64,000 nt of DNA from Stutzerimonas kunmingensis. Lineage in GTDB: Bacteria > Pseudomonadota > Gammaproteobacteria > Pseudomonadales > Pseudomonadaceae. Positions 18,861 through 27,314 of the stretch are shown here, piece by piece. Every line of letters starts with the position of its first letter. Position 1 is the first letter of the stretch. Under the pieces are notes generated by a model. The model saw nothing but the letters and a program-made list of their open reading frames with translations, ran no database searches and had not been told where the DNA came from. The stretch spans positions 434,001-498,000 of the forward strand of contig NZ_FORS01000001.1 of NCBI RefSeq assembly GCF_900114065.1, written 5' to 3'. The position numbers and the translations under genes were made by a program.

Positions 18861-19801
18861 CGTTGTGCCTGTTCCGAACTGGCTCGCATGGACAGGGCAA
18901 CCCGCTCAGCCGTACCAAGTGGAATCTCGCCCACCACGGTCACCATGACATCGCCATCCGCAGTACTGATGCGCTTAGAGACCGCGACGGTAGGCCCCAT
19001 CTGGCTTCGCGCATCCTCAACCAAGGCGCCGCGCAGCGGCTCCAGAAACACGGAAAACTTCGCTAGACCATCACCGTAGGACAACCAGGAAACAGTTTCG
19101 GAAGAGGCGGGACTAGGTCGTTCGTTGGCATCCAGTAGCGTGAAGCCGGAAGGCAACCAGTCGGAGCGCCAGGGCGATGTAGGATTCGCCTCGCGCCGGT
19201 TCACGGTCACTGGATTGCAATCGGCGCCGGGCTTCAGTTGCTCGGCAGATACACTGCCAGCCGTGAACTGGGTGAATTGGAAACGCTCGAGCAGCTGCCC
19301 TTTCTCGTTCAGCATCAGCGACTTGAGGGGCAATGCGGTATCTTGGTCGAGATGCAGTTCGAAGCCGTAACGGTGCTGATCCTTCGGCACGACAGCCAGC
19401 GCCACGGCAGGGCGGCCAGCAACTCTTGAATCCCCGATCTCACGGAATTCGTACCACTCGGAGAGTGCTTTCGGATCGAGACGCTGCCCGTGCCAGGCTT
19501 GCGCTTCACGCACTTGCGCCGCGAGGTCATCGGTAGCGCATTGCATCTGACCATTTACAAGCAGAACTTCAGCCGGAGCTCCGTCAAGCTGAAGCAATCG
19601 CTCCTGCACTTGACCTTCTTCGACCTGCTGCCACACGGCATGACTGGAAAAGCTACCATTGCGTTCGTAGACGAACGTACCGGTATAACTCTGTTTCTGC
19701 TCTGCCGCCGCAAGTCGCTCCATCCAGGACTCGGCATCAGCAGCAAGGGCCGGCATCGATAGCCAGCCCCCCATCACCACATACAGCGGTAATACGCGCA
19801 T
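18857..19801 (-). CDS. mucB: Periplasmic negative regulator MucB (RseB)
   Basis: Binds the periplasmic domain of MucA and shields it from AlgW cleavage; lipoprotein or LPS signals release it. The 314-aa precursor has a signal peptide (about residues 1-21, ending ALAADAES) followed by the two-domain RseB fold (MucB/RseB N-terminal lipid-binding-like domain with GTFVYERNG, and a C-terminal domain). AGGGAG precedes the ATG. It begins 8 bp after the mucA stop and overlaps mucC by 4 bases. Confidence 0.95.
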   Translation of the reverse strand: MRVLPLYVVMGGWLSMPALAADAESWMERLAAAEQKQSYTGTFVYERNGSFSSHAVWQQVEEGQVQERLLQLDGAPAEVLLVNGQMQCATDDLAAQVREAQAWHGQRLDPKALSEWYEFREIGDSRVAGRPAVALAVVPKDQHRYGFELHLDQDTALPLKSLMLNEKGQLLERFQFTQFTAGSVSAEQLKPGADCNPVTVNRREANPTSPWRSDWLPSGFTLLDANERPSPASSETVSWLSYGDGLAKFSVFLEPLRGALVEDARSQMGPTVAVSKRISTADGDVMVTVVGEIPLGTAERVALSMRASSEQAQR

Positions 19802-19809
19802 GTTTCTCC

Positions 19810-20397
19810 CTAACGTTCTTCCATGCTGGCCGCGCGAGCGTAAGGCAGCGCGCTCTCCGATCCATTACCAAAGGCAGCTTGCTGGGCATGCTGACGAACA
19901 TATGAAGGCAGACGCTCTTCGTGCCAGCGCTCTACCGGAGCGCCATCTGCCGCTGCCTGTGCAGGCGCTTCGGTTTGCTCACTGTAACCAGCCAGAACCG
20001 CCGGCCCTTGACTGGTCTGCGGAACCGAAATACTTGGTTGCGGAGCCTGCTGCGCTAGCTGCGGACCAGCAACCTCATTCTGATTGTACAGACGTACACC
20101 GGCCAGAACAGCGACTGTAACCGAAGCAGCCACTGCCAGCCGGCCGAGGCCTTTCCATCCGTTACGTTGCGCCTTGACCGGCGCGGCTTCATCAGCCAAC
20201 GCAGCCGATACCGCAGAAGCGATATCCAGGCGCGGCTCAATCAACTCCTTGTGCATGGCGGCACGGGCAAGTTGATAACGCGACCAAGTAGCACGTAGCT
20301 CCGGGTTGTCGCCTGCGAGCATGCGACGTAATTCCAACTCGTCCGCTTCGTTATCCATCACCGCGGACAGCGATTCATGCAGGGCTTCACGACTCAT
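19810..20397 (-). CDS. mucA: Anti-sigma factor MucA
   Basis: Single-pass inner-membrane protein whose cytoplasmic N-terminus holds AlgU inactive. The 195-aa protein starts MSREALHESL. The anti-sigma domain spans residues 1-80, a membrane helix about 86-103, and the periplasmic tail 104-195. In the tail, Ala136-Gly137 (in GPAVLAGYS) stands at exactly the position known as the AlgW cleavage site in P. aeruginosa. The full-length C-terminus (YARAASMEER) is present, so there is no mucA22-type truncation of the kind found in mucoid isolates. The ATG at 20397 matches the family; an in-frame ATG at 20439 would overlap algU. Confidence 0.96.
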   Translation of the reverse strand: MSREALHESLSAVMDNEADELELRRMLAGDNPELRATWSRYQLARAAMHKELIEPRLDIASAVSAALADEAAPVKAQRNGWKGLGRLAVAASVTVAVLAGVRLYNQNEVAGPQLAQQAPQPSISVPQTSQGPAVLAGYSEQTEAPAQAAADGAPVERWHEERLPSYVRQHAQQAAFGNGSESALPYARAASMEER

Positions 20398-20428
20398 GGC
20401 GGTTCCTCTCTTGGCTGTCGCCGCTGTC

Positions 20429-21010
20429 TCAGGATTCATGCAACAAGGGTTGCAATGCTTTATCTATGGCTTCACGTGCCCGGAAGATCCGGGAACGCAC
20501 TGTGCCCACCGGACACTGCATGACGCTCGCAATGTCTTCATAACTAAGACCATCAAATTCACGCAGTGTTAGAGCCGTACGCAAATCTTCTGGCAAAAGT
20601 TGAATGGTTCGATGAACGGTATCTTCAATCTCATCCCTGAGCAGCGAGCGTTCCGGTGACTCGATGTCCTTGAGAGCGTGATCGCCCTCATAAAACTCGG
20701 CGTCCTCGGAACTCACATCACTATCCGGCGGGCGTCTGCCGCGTGCCACCAGATGATTCTTCGCCGTATTGATGGCGATGCGGTACAGCCAAGTGTAGAA
20801 AGCGCTGTCACCGCGAAAATTGGCTAGTGCGCGGTAGGCTTTGATAAAAGCCTCTTGGGCAACATCCTGAGCTTCATGAGAGTCATGCACGAACCGCACG
20901 ATCAACCCAAGGATCTTGTGCTGGTATTTCATTACCAGCAGATCAAACGCCCGCTTGTCACCACGCTGCACTCGTTCAACCAGCTGCTGGTCCTGCTCCT
21001 GAGTCAACAT
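20429..21010 (-). CDS. algU: RNA polymerase sigma factor AlgU (sigma-E / RpoE)
   Basis: ECF-type sigma factor for the envelope-stress and alginate regulon. The 193-aa protein shows sigma region 2 (FDLLVMKYQHKILGL to AFYTWLYRIAINTAKNHL) and region 4 (LTLREFDGLSYEDIASVM, then GTVRSRIFRAREAID), and is nearly identical by eye to the P. aeruginosa protein. It heads the operon algU-mucA-mucB-mucC-mucD. The promoter match upstream fits its own consensus, so positive autoregulation is expected. Confidence 0.98.
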   Translation of the reverse strand: MLTQEQDQQLVERVQRGDKRAFDLLVMKYQHKILGLIVRFVHDSHEAQDVAQEAFIKAYRALANFRGDSAFYTWLYRIAINTAKNHLVARGRRPPDSDVSSEDAEFYEGDHALKDIESPERSLLRDEIEDTVHRTIQLLPEDLRTALTLREFDGLSYEDIASVMQCPVGTVRSRIFRAREAIDKALQPLLHES

Positions 21011-21069
21011 GAACGCTCCTTCTCGGTAGCGGAGTAGCGTCGCTCACACCAGCGAACCGACCTGCCAGA

Positions 21070-21096
21070 ATAGACCCGGGCTTTACGCAAAAGTTC
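21070..21096 (-). promoter_or_regulatory. AlgU-dependent promoter of algU (proximal)
   Basis: Minus strand GAACTT (21096-21091), a 16-base spacer, then TCTAT (21074-21070). This fits the AlgU/sigma-E consensus GAACTT-N16/17-TCTGA, and the site lies about 60 bp before the algU start codon, as does the autoregulated promoter in P. aeruginosa. The match is seen directly; activity is inferred. Confidence 0.8.
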
Positions 21097-21242
21097 TCCC
21101 CCCTCCTAGCAAGCTATCCTGCAATACCTGACGGCGATTGCACCACAGCGTTGCGCCATTGCTGACGACGCCGTCCTGGTGTCCATAGCAAACTCTCACC
21201 GCCCATTCACGATGGCCAGCTGGTTTGCATTCATAACTGCCT

Positions 21243-21270
21243 ATTGAGCCACCCCGCGAAGAAAAAGTTC
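21243..21270 (-). promoter_or_regulatory. Possible second AlgU-type promoter of algU (distal)
   Basis: A second GAACTT (21270-21265) is followed after 17 bases by TCAAT (21247-21243). The -35 is perfect but the -10 is weaker. In P. aeruginosa algU is served by more than one AlgU-dependent promoter, so a second site would be in keeping. It lies about 90 bp before the nadB ATG on the other strand. Confidence 0.45.
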
Positions 21271-21359
21271 CCTTCGTTAGAAGACAAACACACAGTCGCC
21301 TATTTTGGCGCTACATCCCGTCTATATACTAGGGCTCGTTTTTCCCGCCGGAATTGGAC

Positions 21360-22976
21360 ATGAACCAGGTTCTACGATACGACGTGCTGGTCATCGGCAG
21401 CGGTGCCGCCGGCTTGACCTTGGCGCTCAACCTGCCGACCGATCTTCGCATCGCCGTTCTCAGCAAGGGCGATCTCTCCAACGGCTCCACCTACTGGGCC
21501 CAAGGTGGCGTCGCCGCAGTACTGGATACGACCGACACCGTAGAGTCACATGTCGCCGACACCCTCATCGCCGGAGGAGGCCTGTGCCGCGAAGATGCCG
21601 TCCGTTTCACGGTCGAGCACAGCAATGAGGCCATCCAGTGGCTGATCGAGCAAGGGGTGCCCTTCACGCGGGACAATGCCCCGGATCGCGAAGACGGCAG
21701 TTTCGAATTTCACCTGACTCGCGAGGGCGGCCATAGCCATCGGCGCATCATTCACGCAGCCGACGCCACTGGCGCAGCCATTTTCAACACACTGCTTGGC
21801 CAGGCCAGAAAGCAGAACAATATCGAGCTTCTACAGCAGCGCGTTGCAGTCGACCTGATCAGCGAACACAAACTCGGGCTGCCGGGCAGGCGCTGCCTGG
21901 GCGCCTATGTGCTCAATCGCAGCACCGGCGAGGTCGAAACCTTCCAGTCACGATTCGTCGTACTGGCTACCGGCGGCGCGGCCAAGGTTTACCTGTACAC
22001 CAGCAACCCGGACAGCGCGTGCGGCGACGGCATTGCGATGGCCTGGCGAGCGGGCTGCCGCGTCGGCAATCTGGAATTCAACCAGTTCCACCCTACCTGC
22101 CTCTATCACCCGCAAGCGAAGAGCTTTCTGGTGACCGAAGCCCTGCGCGGGGAAGGTGCCTTGCTCAAGCTGCCTAACGGCGAGCGTTTCATGCCGCGTT
22201 TCGATGCCAGGGAGGAACTCGCCCCGCGCGATATCGTCGCACGCGCAATCGACCACGAAATGAAGCGACTGGGCATCGACTGCGTCTACCTCGATATCAG
22301 CCACAAGCCTGCCGAGTTCATCAAAAGCCACTTCCCCACCGTCTACGAGCGCTGCCTGGAATACGGCATCGACATCACCAGCCAGCCGATTCCGGTGGTA
22401 CCCGCAGCGCACTACACCTGCGGCGGCGTAGTCGTGGACCAGGCTGGCCGCACCGACATCCCGGGCCTCTACGCCATCGGCGAGACCAGTTTCACGGGCC
22501 TGCACGGCGCGAACCGCATGGCCAGCAACTCGCTGCTCGAATGCTTCGTCTACGGCCGGGCGGCCGCTCAGGACATCCTTCGCGAACTGCCCCAAGTCAC
22601 CAACGCAGCAACGTTACCTGCATGGGACGCCAGCCAAGTGACCGACTCCGACGAAGACGTGATCATCGCGCACAACTGGGACGAGCTGCGGCGCTTCATG
22701 TGGGACTACGTCGGCATCGTTCGCACCAACAAACGGCTGATGCGCGCGCAGCACCGAGTGCGCCTGCTGCTGAGCGAGATCGACGAGTTCTACAGCAACT
22801 ACAAGGTCAGTCGTGACTTGCTCGAACTACGCAATCTGGCGCTGGTTGCAGACCTGATGATTCGCTCGGCCATGCTGCGCAAGGAGAGCCGAGGACTGCA
22901 CTACACCCTCGACTACCCGGAGCTGCTGCCGCAGGCGGTCGACACTATTCTGGCGCCGCCCACCTACGTCGACTGA
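21360..22976 (+). CDS. nadB: L-aspartate oxidase NadB
   Basis: FAD enzyme that oxidises aspartate to iminoaspartate, the first step of de novo NAD synthesis. The 538-aa protein has an N-terminal dinucleotide-binding motif VIGSGAAGL (about residues 10-18) and the fumarate reductase/succinate dehydrogenase-like flavoprotein fold ([13 protein letters not shown]-like [18 protein letters not shown]). A helical C-terminal domain follows. The ATG at 21360 is used; a TTG two codons upstream is also in frame. Its last 32 bp overlap the convergent ygfX gene. Confidence 0.97.
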   Translation: MNQVLRYDVLVIGSGAAGLTLALNLPTDLRIAVLSKGDLSNGSTYWAQGGVAAVLDTTDTVESHVADTLIAGGGLCREDAVRFTVEHSNEAIQWLIEQGVPFTRDNAPDREDGSFEFHLTREGGHSHRRIIHAADATGAAIFNTLLGQARKQNNIELLQQRVAVDLISEHKLGLPGRRCLGAYVLNRSTGEVETFQSRFVVLATGGAAKVYLYTSNPDSACGDGIAMAWRAGCRVGNLEFNQFHPTCLYHPQAKSFLVTEALRGEGALLKLPNGERFMPRFDAREELAPRDIVARAIDHEMKRLGIDCVYLDISHKPAEFIKSHFPTVYERCLEYGIDITSQPIPVVPAAHYTCGGVVVDQAGRTDIPGLYAIGETSFTGLHGANRMASNSLLECFVYGRAAAQDILRELPQVTNAATLPAWDASQVTDSDEDVIIAHNWDELRRFMWDYVGIVRTNKRLMRAQHRVRLLLSEIDEFYSNYKVSRDLLELRNLALVADLMIRSAMLRKESRGLHYTLDYPELLPQAVDTILAPPTYVD

Positions 22977-23400
22977 ACTTGAGCCGCACCCGAAGTCGAC
23001 GATGCTGCTCTCGCGGTAGTGCGTCGCGGGGCACGCAGATGCTGCCAACTAAACGCCGGCCCGGCACGCGAAAACGCAGCACGACTATCAGTGGCAGCGC
23101 CAGGCTGTCAGGCAGCAACTGAACTGCCTGCCAACCTTGCCGCTCGCTCCACAGATGCCAGCCCGCAGCATCGTGGCGCAGGCCAGACCAGGCATCCCGA
23201 CTGGACAGTAGAATCCCGCGCGGCAACACCCACAGCGCGTGGGCCAGACAAAACAGAAGCGCTATCAGCTGCAACCATAGCGGCGCAGCCGACAGCACGA
23301 TGGCGGCCAAGGCGAGCGCCTGAACCCCGAGATAGAGTGTCAACAACCAGCTGGACGGCTGCCAGAGACACTCGAATGATTGATTACTTGGGCTGGACAC
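22945..23400 (-). CDS. ygfX: YgfX-family membrane protein
   Basis: A 151-aa protein with two N-terminal membrane helices (about 15-35 and 38-58) followed by a basic cytoplasmic domain with the family pattern [19 protein letters not shown]. YgfX (CptA) has been described as partner of the adjacent SdhE/YgfY (CptB), and as a toxin affecting cell division proteins in E. coli, though the toxin role is debated. The GTG start at 23400 overlaps the sdhE stop region by 17 bp. The 3' end overlaps nadB tail-to-tail by 32 bp. Confidence 0.85.
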   Translation of the reverse strand: MSSPSNQSFECLWQPSSWLLTLYLGVQALALAAIVLSAAPLWLQLIALLFCLAHALWVLPRGILLSSRDAWSGLRHDAAGWHLWSERQGWQAVQLLPDSLALPLIVVLRFRVPGRRLVGSICVPRDALPREQHRRLRVRLKFSRRRWAAPE

Positions 23401-23638
23401 GATCGAGGATCATGCGAACCATGCGCCGCAGGTCCTCATCCTCGGGCTCACCGCGCTGCATGAACCAGCCGAACATGTCCTGATCCTCGCAACTCAGCAG
23501 CTTGCGATAGCGGTGCTGATCTTCCTCATCGAGACCTGGATAGACCTCCTTGACGAAAGGCACCAGCAACACATCCAGCTCCAACATGCCGCGACGGCTT
23601 TGCCAAAACAGACGATTGAGTTCGGATTGCTCAGCCAT
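23384..23638 (-). CDS. sdhE: FAD assembly factor SdhE
   Basis: Small cytosolic protein that helps covalent attachment of FAD to the succinate dehydrogenase flavoprotein SdhA. The 84-aa protein has the conserved SRRGMLELD motif (about residues 14-22), the RGxxE element of the SdhE/YgfY family. The later segment [14 protein letters not shown] is also typical. It is upstream of and overlaps ygfX, the usual pair in gamma-proteobacteria. It is divergent from ygfZ, another factor in iron-sulfur and flavoprotein maturation, across about 150 bp. Confidence 0.93.
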   Translation of the reverse strand: MAEQSELNRLFWQSRRGMLELDVLLVPFVKEVYPGLDEEDQHRYRKLLSCEDQDMFGWFMQRGEPEDEDLRRMVRMILDRVQPK

Positions 23639-23785
23639 ACATCGGCTCCTTTTGAGAAGGCGCGCATTATAGCGGCTGCACCGAACTCATCAGTCGCTTT
23701 TTTCGTCGAGCTGCAAACCCTTCATCACGCAACCGTTTCCGCCGGGCTGCTATGATGCCCACCCGGATTCTGACGACGACCAATC

Positions 23786-24733
23786 ATGACCGACACTGCT
23801 TATTTTTGCGTTCTGTCGCATGAAGGCGTCCTTGCCGTACGCGGCCCGGATGCCAGCAAGTTTCTCCAGGGTCAGCTGACCTGCAACCTCAACTACCTCA
23901 ACGCCGAGACATCCACTCTGGGCGCACGCTGCACGCCCAAGGGGCGCATGCAGTCGAGTTTCCGCATCGTGCTGGATGGCGACGGTTACCTGCTGGCAAT
24001 GGCCAGTGAGCTGCTGCAACTGCAACAAGCCGATCTGAACAAATACGCCGTATTTTCCAAGTCCCGCCTGAACGACGAGAGCGCCGACTGGTGCCGATTC
24101 GGTCTTGCGGGCGGAGACGGCTCGCTGGTCAGCCTGGGCCTGGATCTGCCGCTTACCGCCGACAGTGTGGTGCGGAGCCACGGCATGATCGCGATCCGTC
24201 TGCAGGATGGCCGCGTCGAGCTCTGGACCCCAGGCGCCGACGCCGAGCAGGTCCGCACGCGCCTGGCCGCGCAGCTTCAGGAAGCGCCAGTCAATCGCTG
24301 GCTGCTGGACCAGGTTCGCGCCGGCATCGGCCAGGTATTCGGCAGCACTCGCGAGCTGTTCATCCCGCAGATGATCAATTTGCAGGCACTGGGCGGCGTG
24401 AGTTTCAAAAAGGGCTGCTATACCGGCCAGGAAATCGTCGCGCGCATGCAGTATCTGGGCAAACTCAAGCGCCGCCTGCAGCGCCTGTTGATCGACGGCA
24501 GACAGGACGAGCTGCCAGCTCCGGGCGTTGAGATTTTCTCGCCGGTGCATGGCTCCAGCGTCGGCGAGGTCGTGCTAGCCGCCAGTGACACCGACCGAAT
24601 CGAGCTACTGGCCGTACTGCAGGAGGATGCCGCCGCTGACGGCCGCCTGTATCTGGGCTCCCCGGACGGATTGCCGATGAGTCTGCTCGAGCTTCCCTAC
24701 AGCCTGAATGCGGATCTGGAAATTCAGCGCTAG
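23786..24733 (+). CDS. ygfZ: Folate-binding protein YgfZ
   Basis: Folate-dependent protein needed for maturation or repair of certain Fe-S enzymes such as MiaB. It belongs to the GcvT-like aminomethyltransferase fold. The 315-aa protein contains the diagnostic motif KGCYTGQE (about residues 209-216) with the essential cysteine. The N-terminal segment GVLAVRGPDASKFLQGQLTCNL is also typical. It is divergent from sdhE, an arrangement known in pseudomonads. Confidence 0.94.
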   Translation: MTDTAYFCVLSHEGVLAVRGPDASKFLQGQLTCNLNYLNAETSTLGARCTPKGRMQSSFRIVLDGDGYLLAMASELLQLQQADLNKYAVFSKSRLNDESADWCRFGLAGGDGSLVSLGLDLPLTADSVVRSHGMIAIRLQDGRVELWTPGADAEQVRTRLAAQLQEAPVNRWLLDQVRAGIGQVFGSTRELFIPQMINLQALGGVSFKKGCYTGQEIVARMQYLGKLKRRLQRLLIDGRQDELPAPGVEIFSPVHGSSVGEVVLAASDTDRIELLAVLQEDAAADGRLYLGSPDGLPMSLLELPYSLNADLEIQR

Positions 24734-24843
24734 TGCGAACCGGAGCCAGAAAGCAAATACCTGAGAGGCGCACTATGGACCACGGGCAAAGCACCCTGAC
24801 CTGAAGCGCCCTAGCGACACTGACCGACACATAAAGGAATGAC

Positions 24844-25680
24844 ATGAGCACCCTTGCCGAGAAAGTCCAGCGCGATCTGACGCTCGCGATCGAGAACGAT
24901 GAATTGGTTCTGCCTACCCTGCCGGAGGTGGCATTGCGCGTCCGCGAGGCGGCCGAGGACCCGGACATCAGCATTCCGGCACTGAGCAAGGTGATAGGCG
25001 CCGACGCAGCCCTCGCCGCACGCATCATCAAGGTGGTCAACAGCCCGCTGCTGCGTACCAGTCGCGAGATCGACGATCTGCAGATGGCGGTCAGCCGTCT
25101 CGGCATCAATTACACCTGCAACCTGGCCACAGGCCTGGCGATGGAGCAGATGTTCCAGGCGACCACCGATGTCGTCGATCGCAAGATGCGCGAGGTCTGG
25201 AACAAGAGCACCGAAGTCGCCGCCATCAGTCATGTGCTCTGCCGTCACTACACACGATTGATGCCTGATCAGGCGACCCTGGCCGGACTGGTCCATCAGA
25301 TCGGCATATTGCCGATCCTGACCTACGCAGAAGAGCACAGCGCCCTGCTATCGGACTCGTTCAGCCTCAATCACGTCATCGACAAGATTCACCCGATGGT
25401 GGGTGAGAAAATCCTGCGCACCTGGGATTTCCCGGAGGCAATCGTGTCGGTGGCTGGTCAGTACACCGATTTCCAGCGCAATACGGCCGCAGTCGATTAT
25501 GTAGACGTGGTGCAAGTCGCCACCCTGCAGAGCTATATGGGCACCCAGCACCCTTACGCGCAGCTGGACTGGAGCGAGGTTCCCGCCTTCGCCAAGCTGG
25601 GGCTCGATCCGAGCGAACTGATGCAGGAGGACGAGGACCTGTCTGCCGCCATGGACGCAGCCATGAGCATGCTTCAGTAA
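24844..25680 (+). CDS. HDOD-domain signalling protein
   Basis: A 278-aa cytoplasmic protein with an HDOD domain (about residues 24-215). This is an HD-related output domain lacking the full metal-binding HD pair, found in regulators of motility, biofilm and cell cycle. The start of the domain is recognisable as LVLPTLPEVALRVREAAEDPD, and KVIGADAALAARIIKVVNS follows. The acidic C-terminus (LMQEDEDLSAAMDAAMSML) is outside the domain. It stands alone, 110 bp after ygfZ and 137 bp before the DUF4142 gene. No partner receiver or kinase is adjacent, so its pathway is unknown. Confidence 0.88.
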   Translation: MSTLAEKVQRDLTLAIENDELVLPTLPEVALRVREAAEDPDISIPALSKVIGADAALAARIIKVVNSPLLRTSREIDDLQMAVSRLGINYTCNLATGLAMEQMFQATTDVVDRKMREVWNKSTEVAAISHVLCRHYTRLMPDQATLAGLVHQIGILPILTYAEEHSALLSDSFSLNHVIDKIHPMVGEKILRTWDFPEAIVSVAGQYTDFQRNTAAVDYVDVVQVATLQSYMGTQHPYAQLDWSEVPAFAKLGLDPSELMQEDEDLSAAMDAAMSMLQ

Positions 25681-25817
25681 GCACCGAACACCGTTCGCCC
25701 GAAAGCGAGGAACCGTCCCTATGGCACCTAGTCACAAAAAGGGACGGCAATCTCGCCGCATCGCGCCTTGTGTCTGCCTCCCGGCCAACACAAGTCAGGT
25801 GAAGAAAGGAGAACGCA

Positions 25818-26333
25818 ATGACCAGAGCAACCAAAACAATTTTCTCGGGCGCATTCGCCTTGCTGTTCGGAGTAGCGGCTAACCTGGCGCTTGCCGCCGA
25901 AGGCGAAAACTTCGTCGACGAGGCTTCGGCCAAAGGTATTGCAGAAATCGAAACGGCAAAGATGGCCCTGGACAAGGGTACGTCGGAGGATGTGAAGCAG
26001 TTCGCCCAGATGATGATCGACGACCACACCAAGGCCAATCAGGAGCTTGCGCAACTGGCCCAGGCCAAAGACCTGGAAATGTCCGACGAGGCCACGCTGA
26101 TGGACAAGGCCAAAGCCATGATCCTGAAGCTGCGTGATGGCGAGAATTTCGACGAAGCCTACGCCAACAATCAGGTCGTCGCTCACGAGCAGACCATCGA
26201 GATGTATCAGGACTACGTGGAGGGTGGCGAGAACGCCGACCTGAAGCAGTTCGCTCAAAAAACGCTGCCGAAGCTGGAAGAGCATCTCAAGCAGGCCAAG
26301 GACCTTCAGGCCAAGCACGGCGCCAAAGACTGA
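25818..26333 (+). CDS. DUF4142 exported protein
   Basis: A 171-aa precursor with a clear signal peptide (about residues 1-26, cleavage after ANLALA). The mature protein is an all-helical, ferritin-like DUF4142 domain with the typical start FVDEASAKGIAEIETAKMAL. Next comes VKQFAQMMIDDHTKANQEL. The family is common and poorly characterised; in several bacteria it responds to stress. AAAGGAG lies 11 bases before the ATG. The Lys/Glu/Gln-rich tail is typical. It is convergent with ung across a short gap. Confidence 0.87.
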   Translation: MTRATKTIFSGAFALLFGVAANLALAAEGENFVDEASAKGIAEIETAKMALDKGTSEDVKQFAQMMIDDHTKANQELAQLAQAKDLEMSDEATLMDKAKAMILKLRDGENFDEAYANNQVVAHEQTIEMYQDYVEGGENADLKQFAQKTLPKLEEHLKQAKDLQAKHGAKD

Positions 26334-26335
26334 CC

Positions 26336-26370
26336 AAAAACTAGCCCGATACCGCCTGGGGGTCGGGCTA
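26336..26370 (-). terminator. Terminator of ung, overlapping its stop codon
   Basis: TAGCCCGA (26342-26349) pairs with TCGGGCTA (26363-26370) around a 13-base loop. On the minus strand the hairpin is followed by TTTTT. The upstream arm of the hairpin contains the ung stop codon, so there is essentially no 3' untranslated region. There is no T-run on the plus strand, so it would not serve the DUF4142 gene well. Confidence 0.7.
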
Positions 26371-27063
26371 AACCTCAGCTGGAAGCTGCCAGTCGATCAC
26401 CTGCATTCCCTGCTGCTTGAGAAACTGGTTGGCGCGACTGAAGTGACCGTTACCGATGAATCCGCGGTGCGCCGAGAGCGGCGAAGGATGCACCGACTTC
26501 AGCATCAGATGCCGCGTGGCGTCTATCAGTTTCGATTTGGATTGCGCATGGGCGCCCCAAAGCATGAATACCAGGTGCGGACGCCGCTCGCTGACCACCT
26601 CAATGATTCGATCGGTGAACAGCTGCCACCCCGCTTTGGCATGCGAACCGGCGACACCCTGTTCCACGGTGAGCGAAGTATTGAGCAATAGCACGCCCTG
26701 TTCTGCCCAGTGCTGCAGATAGCCATGCCGAGGGATATCAAGATTCAAGTCGCGCTTGAGTTCCTTGAAGATGTTCTGCAGTGACGGCGGTGGTGCCACG
26801 CCCGGCTGTACCGAAAAGCAAAGCCCATGGGCCTGACCGGCACCGTGGTAGGGGTCCTGCCCAAGGATCACTACCTTGACCTGATCGAGCGGCGTGGAAT
26901 TGAGCGCGTTGAAGATCATCGGCCCCGGCGGAAATATCACCTTGCCCGCAGCCTTCTCTCGCCGAAGGAAAGCGCCAAGCTCAAGCATGTATGGCTTGTC
27001 GAACTCCTCGCGCAGCGCTTCTTTCCAGCCAGCCTCCAGCCTGATGCGATCGTCTTGAGTCAT
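26368..27063 (-). CDS. ung: Uracil-DNA glycosylase (family 1)
   Basis: Removes uracil from DNA and starts base-excision repair. The 231-aa protein is of standard length. The catalytic water-activating Asp70 lies in [15 protein letters not shown] and the C-terminal motif [11 protein letters not shown] carries the catalytic His and the minor-groove Leu loop. It is a single gene with its own terminator and convergent with the DUF4142 gene. In P. aeruginosa ung is likewise close to an enoyl-CoA hydratase cluster. Confidence 0.98.
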   Translation of the reverse strand: MTQDDRIRLEAGWKEALREEFDKPYMLELGAFLRREKAAGKVIFPPGPMIFNALNSTPLDQVKVVILGQDPYHGAGQAHGLCFSVQPGVAPPPSLQNIFKELKRDLNLDIPRHGYLQHWAEQGVLLLNTSLTVEQGVAGSHAKAGWQLFTDRIIEVVSERRPHLVFMLWGAHAQSKSKLIDATRHLMLKSVHPSPLSAHRGFIGNGHFSRANQFLKQQGMQVIDWQLPAEV

Positions 27064-27314
27064 GAGCTGCTTCCGGATGGCGTAGCCGCCGAACCCTAAA
27101 AAACGCCGTCATGGTTGTCAACCGCAAACCGGCGAAATCACGGCGTCACCGCAAGATTCACCCTCCCTCCTTTAGTCATAATCGCACCTGGCTCACGTAC
27201 TGACGCCGGCGCCGCCTTCGAGCCGCACATAAAGAGTGACGCACGCACCGGCGGCAGGGTAAAAAAGCTAACTGCCAATAAACCAATAACAAAAGCTATA
27301 ATAAGGAACATGCT

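Larger units (their letters stand above)
21011..21359. other. 349-bp intergenic region between divergent algU and nadB
   Basis: The only gene-free stretch above 300 bp. On the minus strand it holds two GAACTT-type AlgU promoter matches (listed separately). On the plus strand the nadB leader contains a TATACT near 21325-21330, about 30 bp before the nadB ATG, which could be a -10 element, but no well-spaced -35 is visible. I see no open reading frame with codon bias and no RNA gene. Confidence 0.7.
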
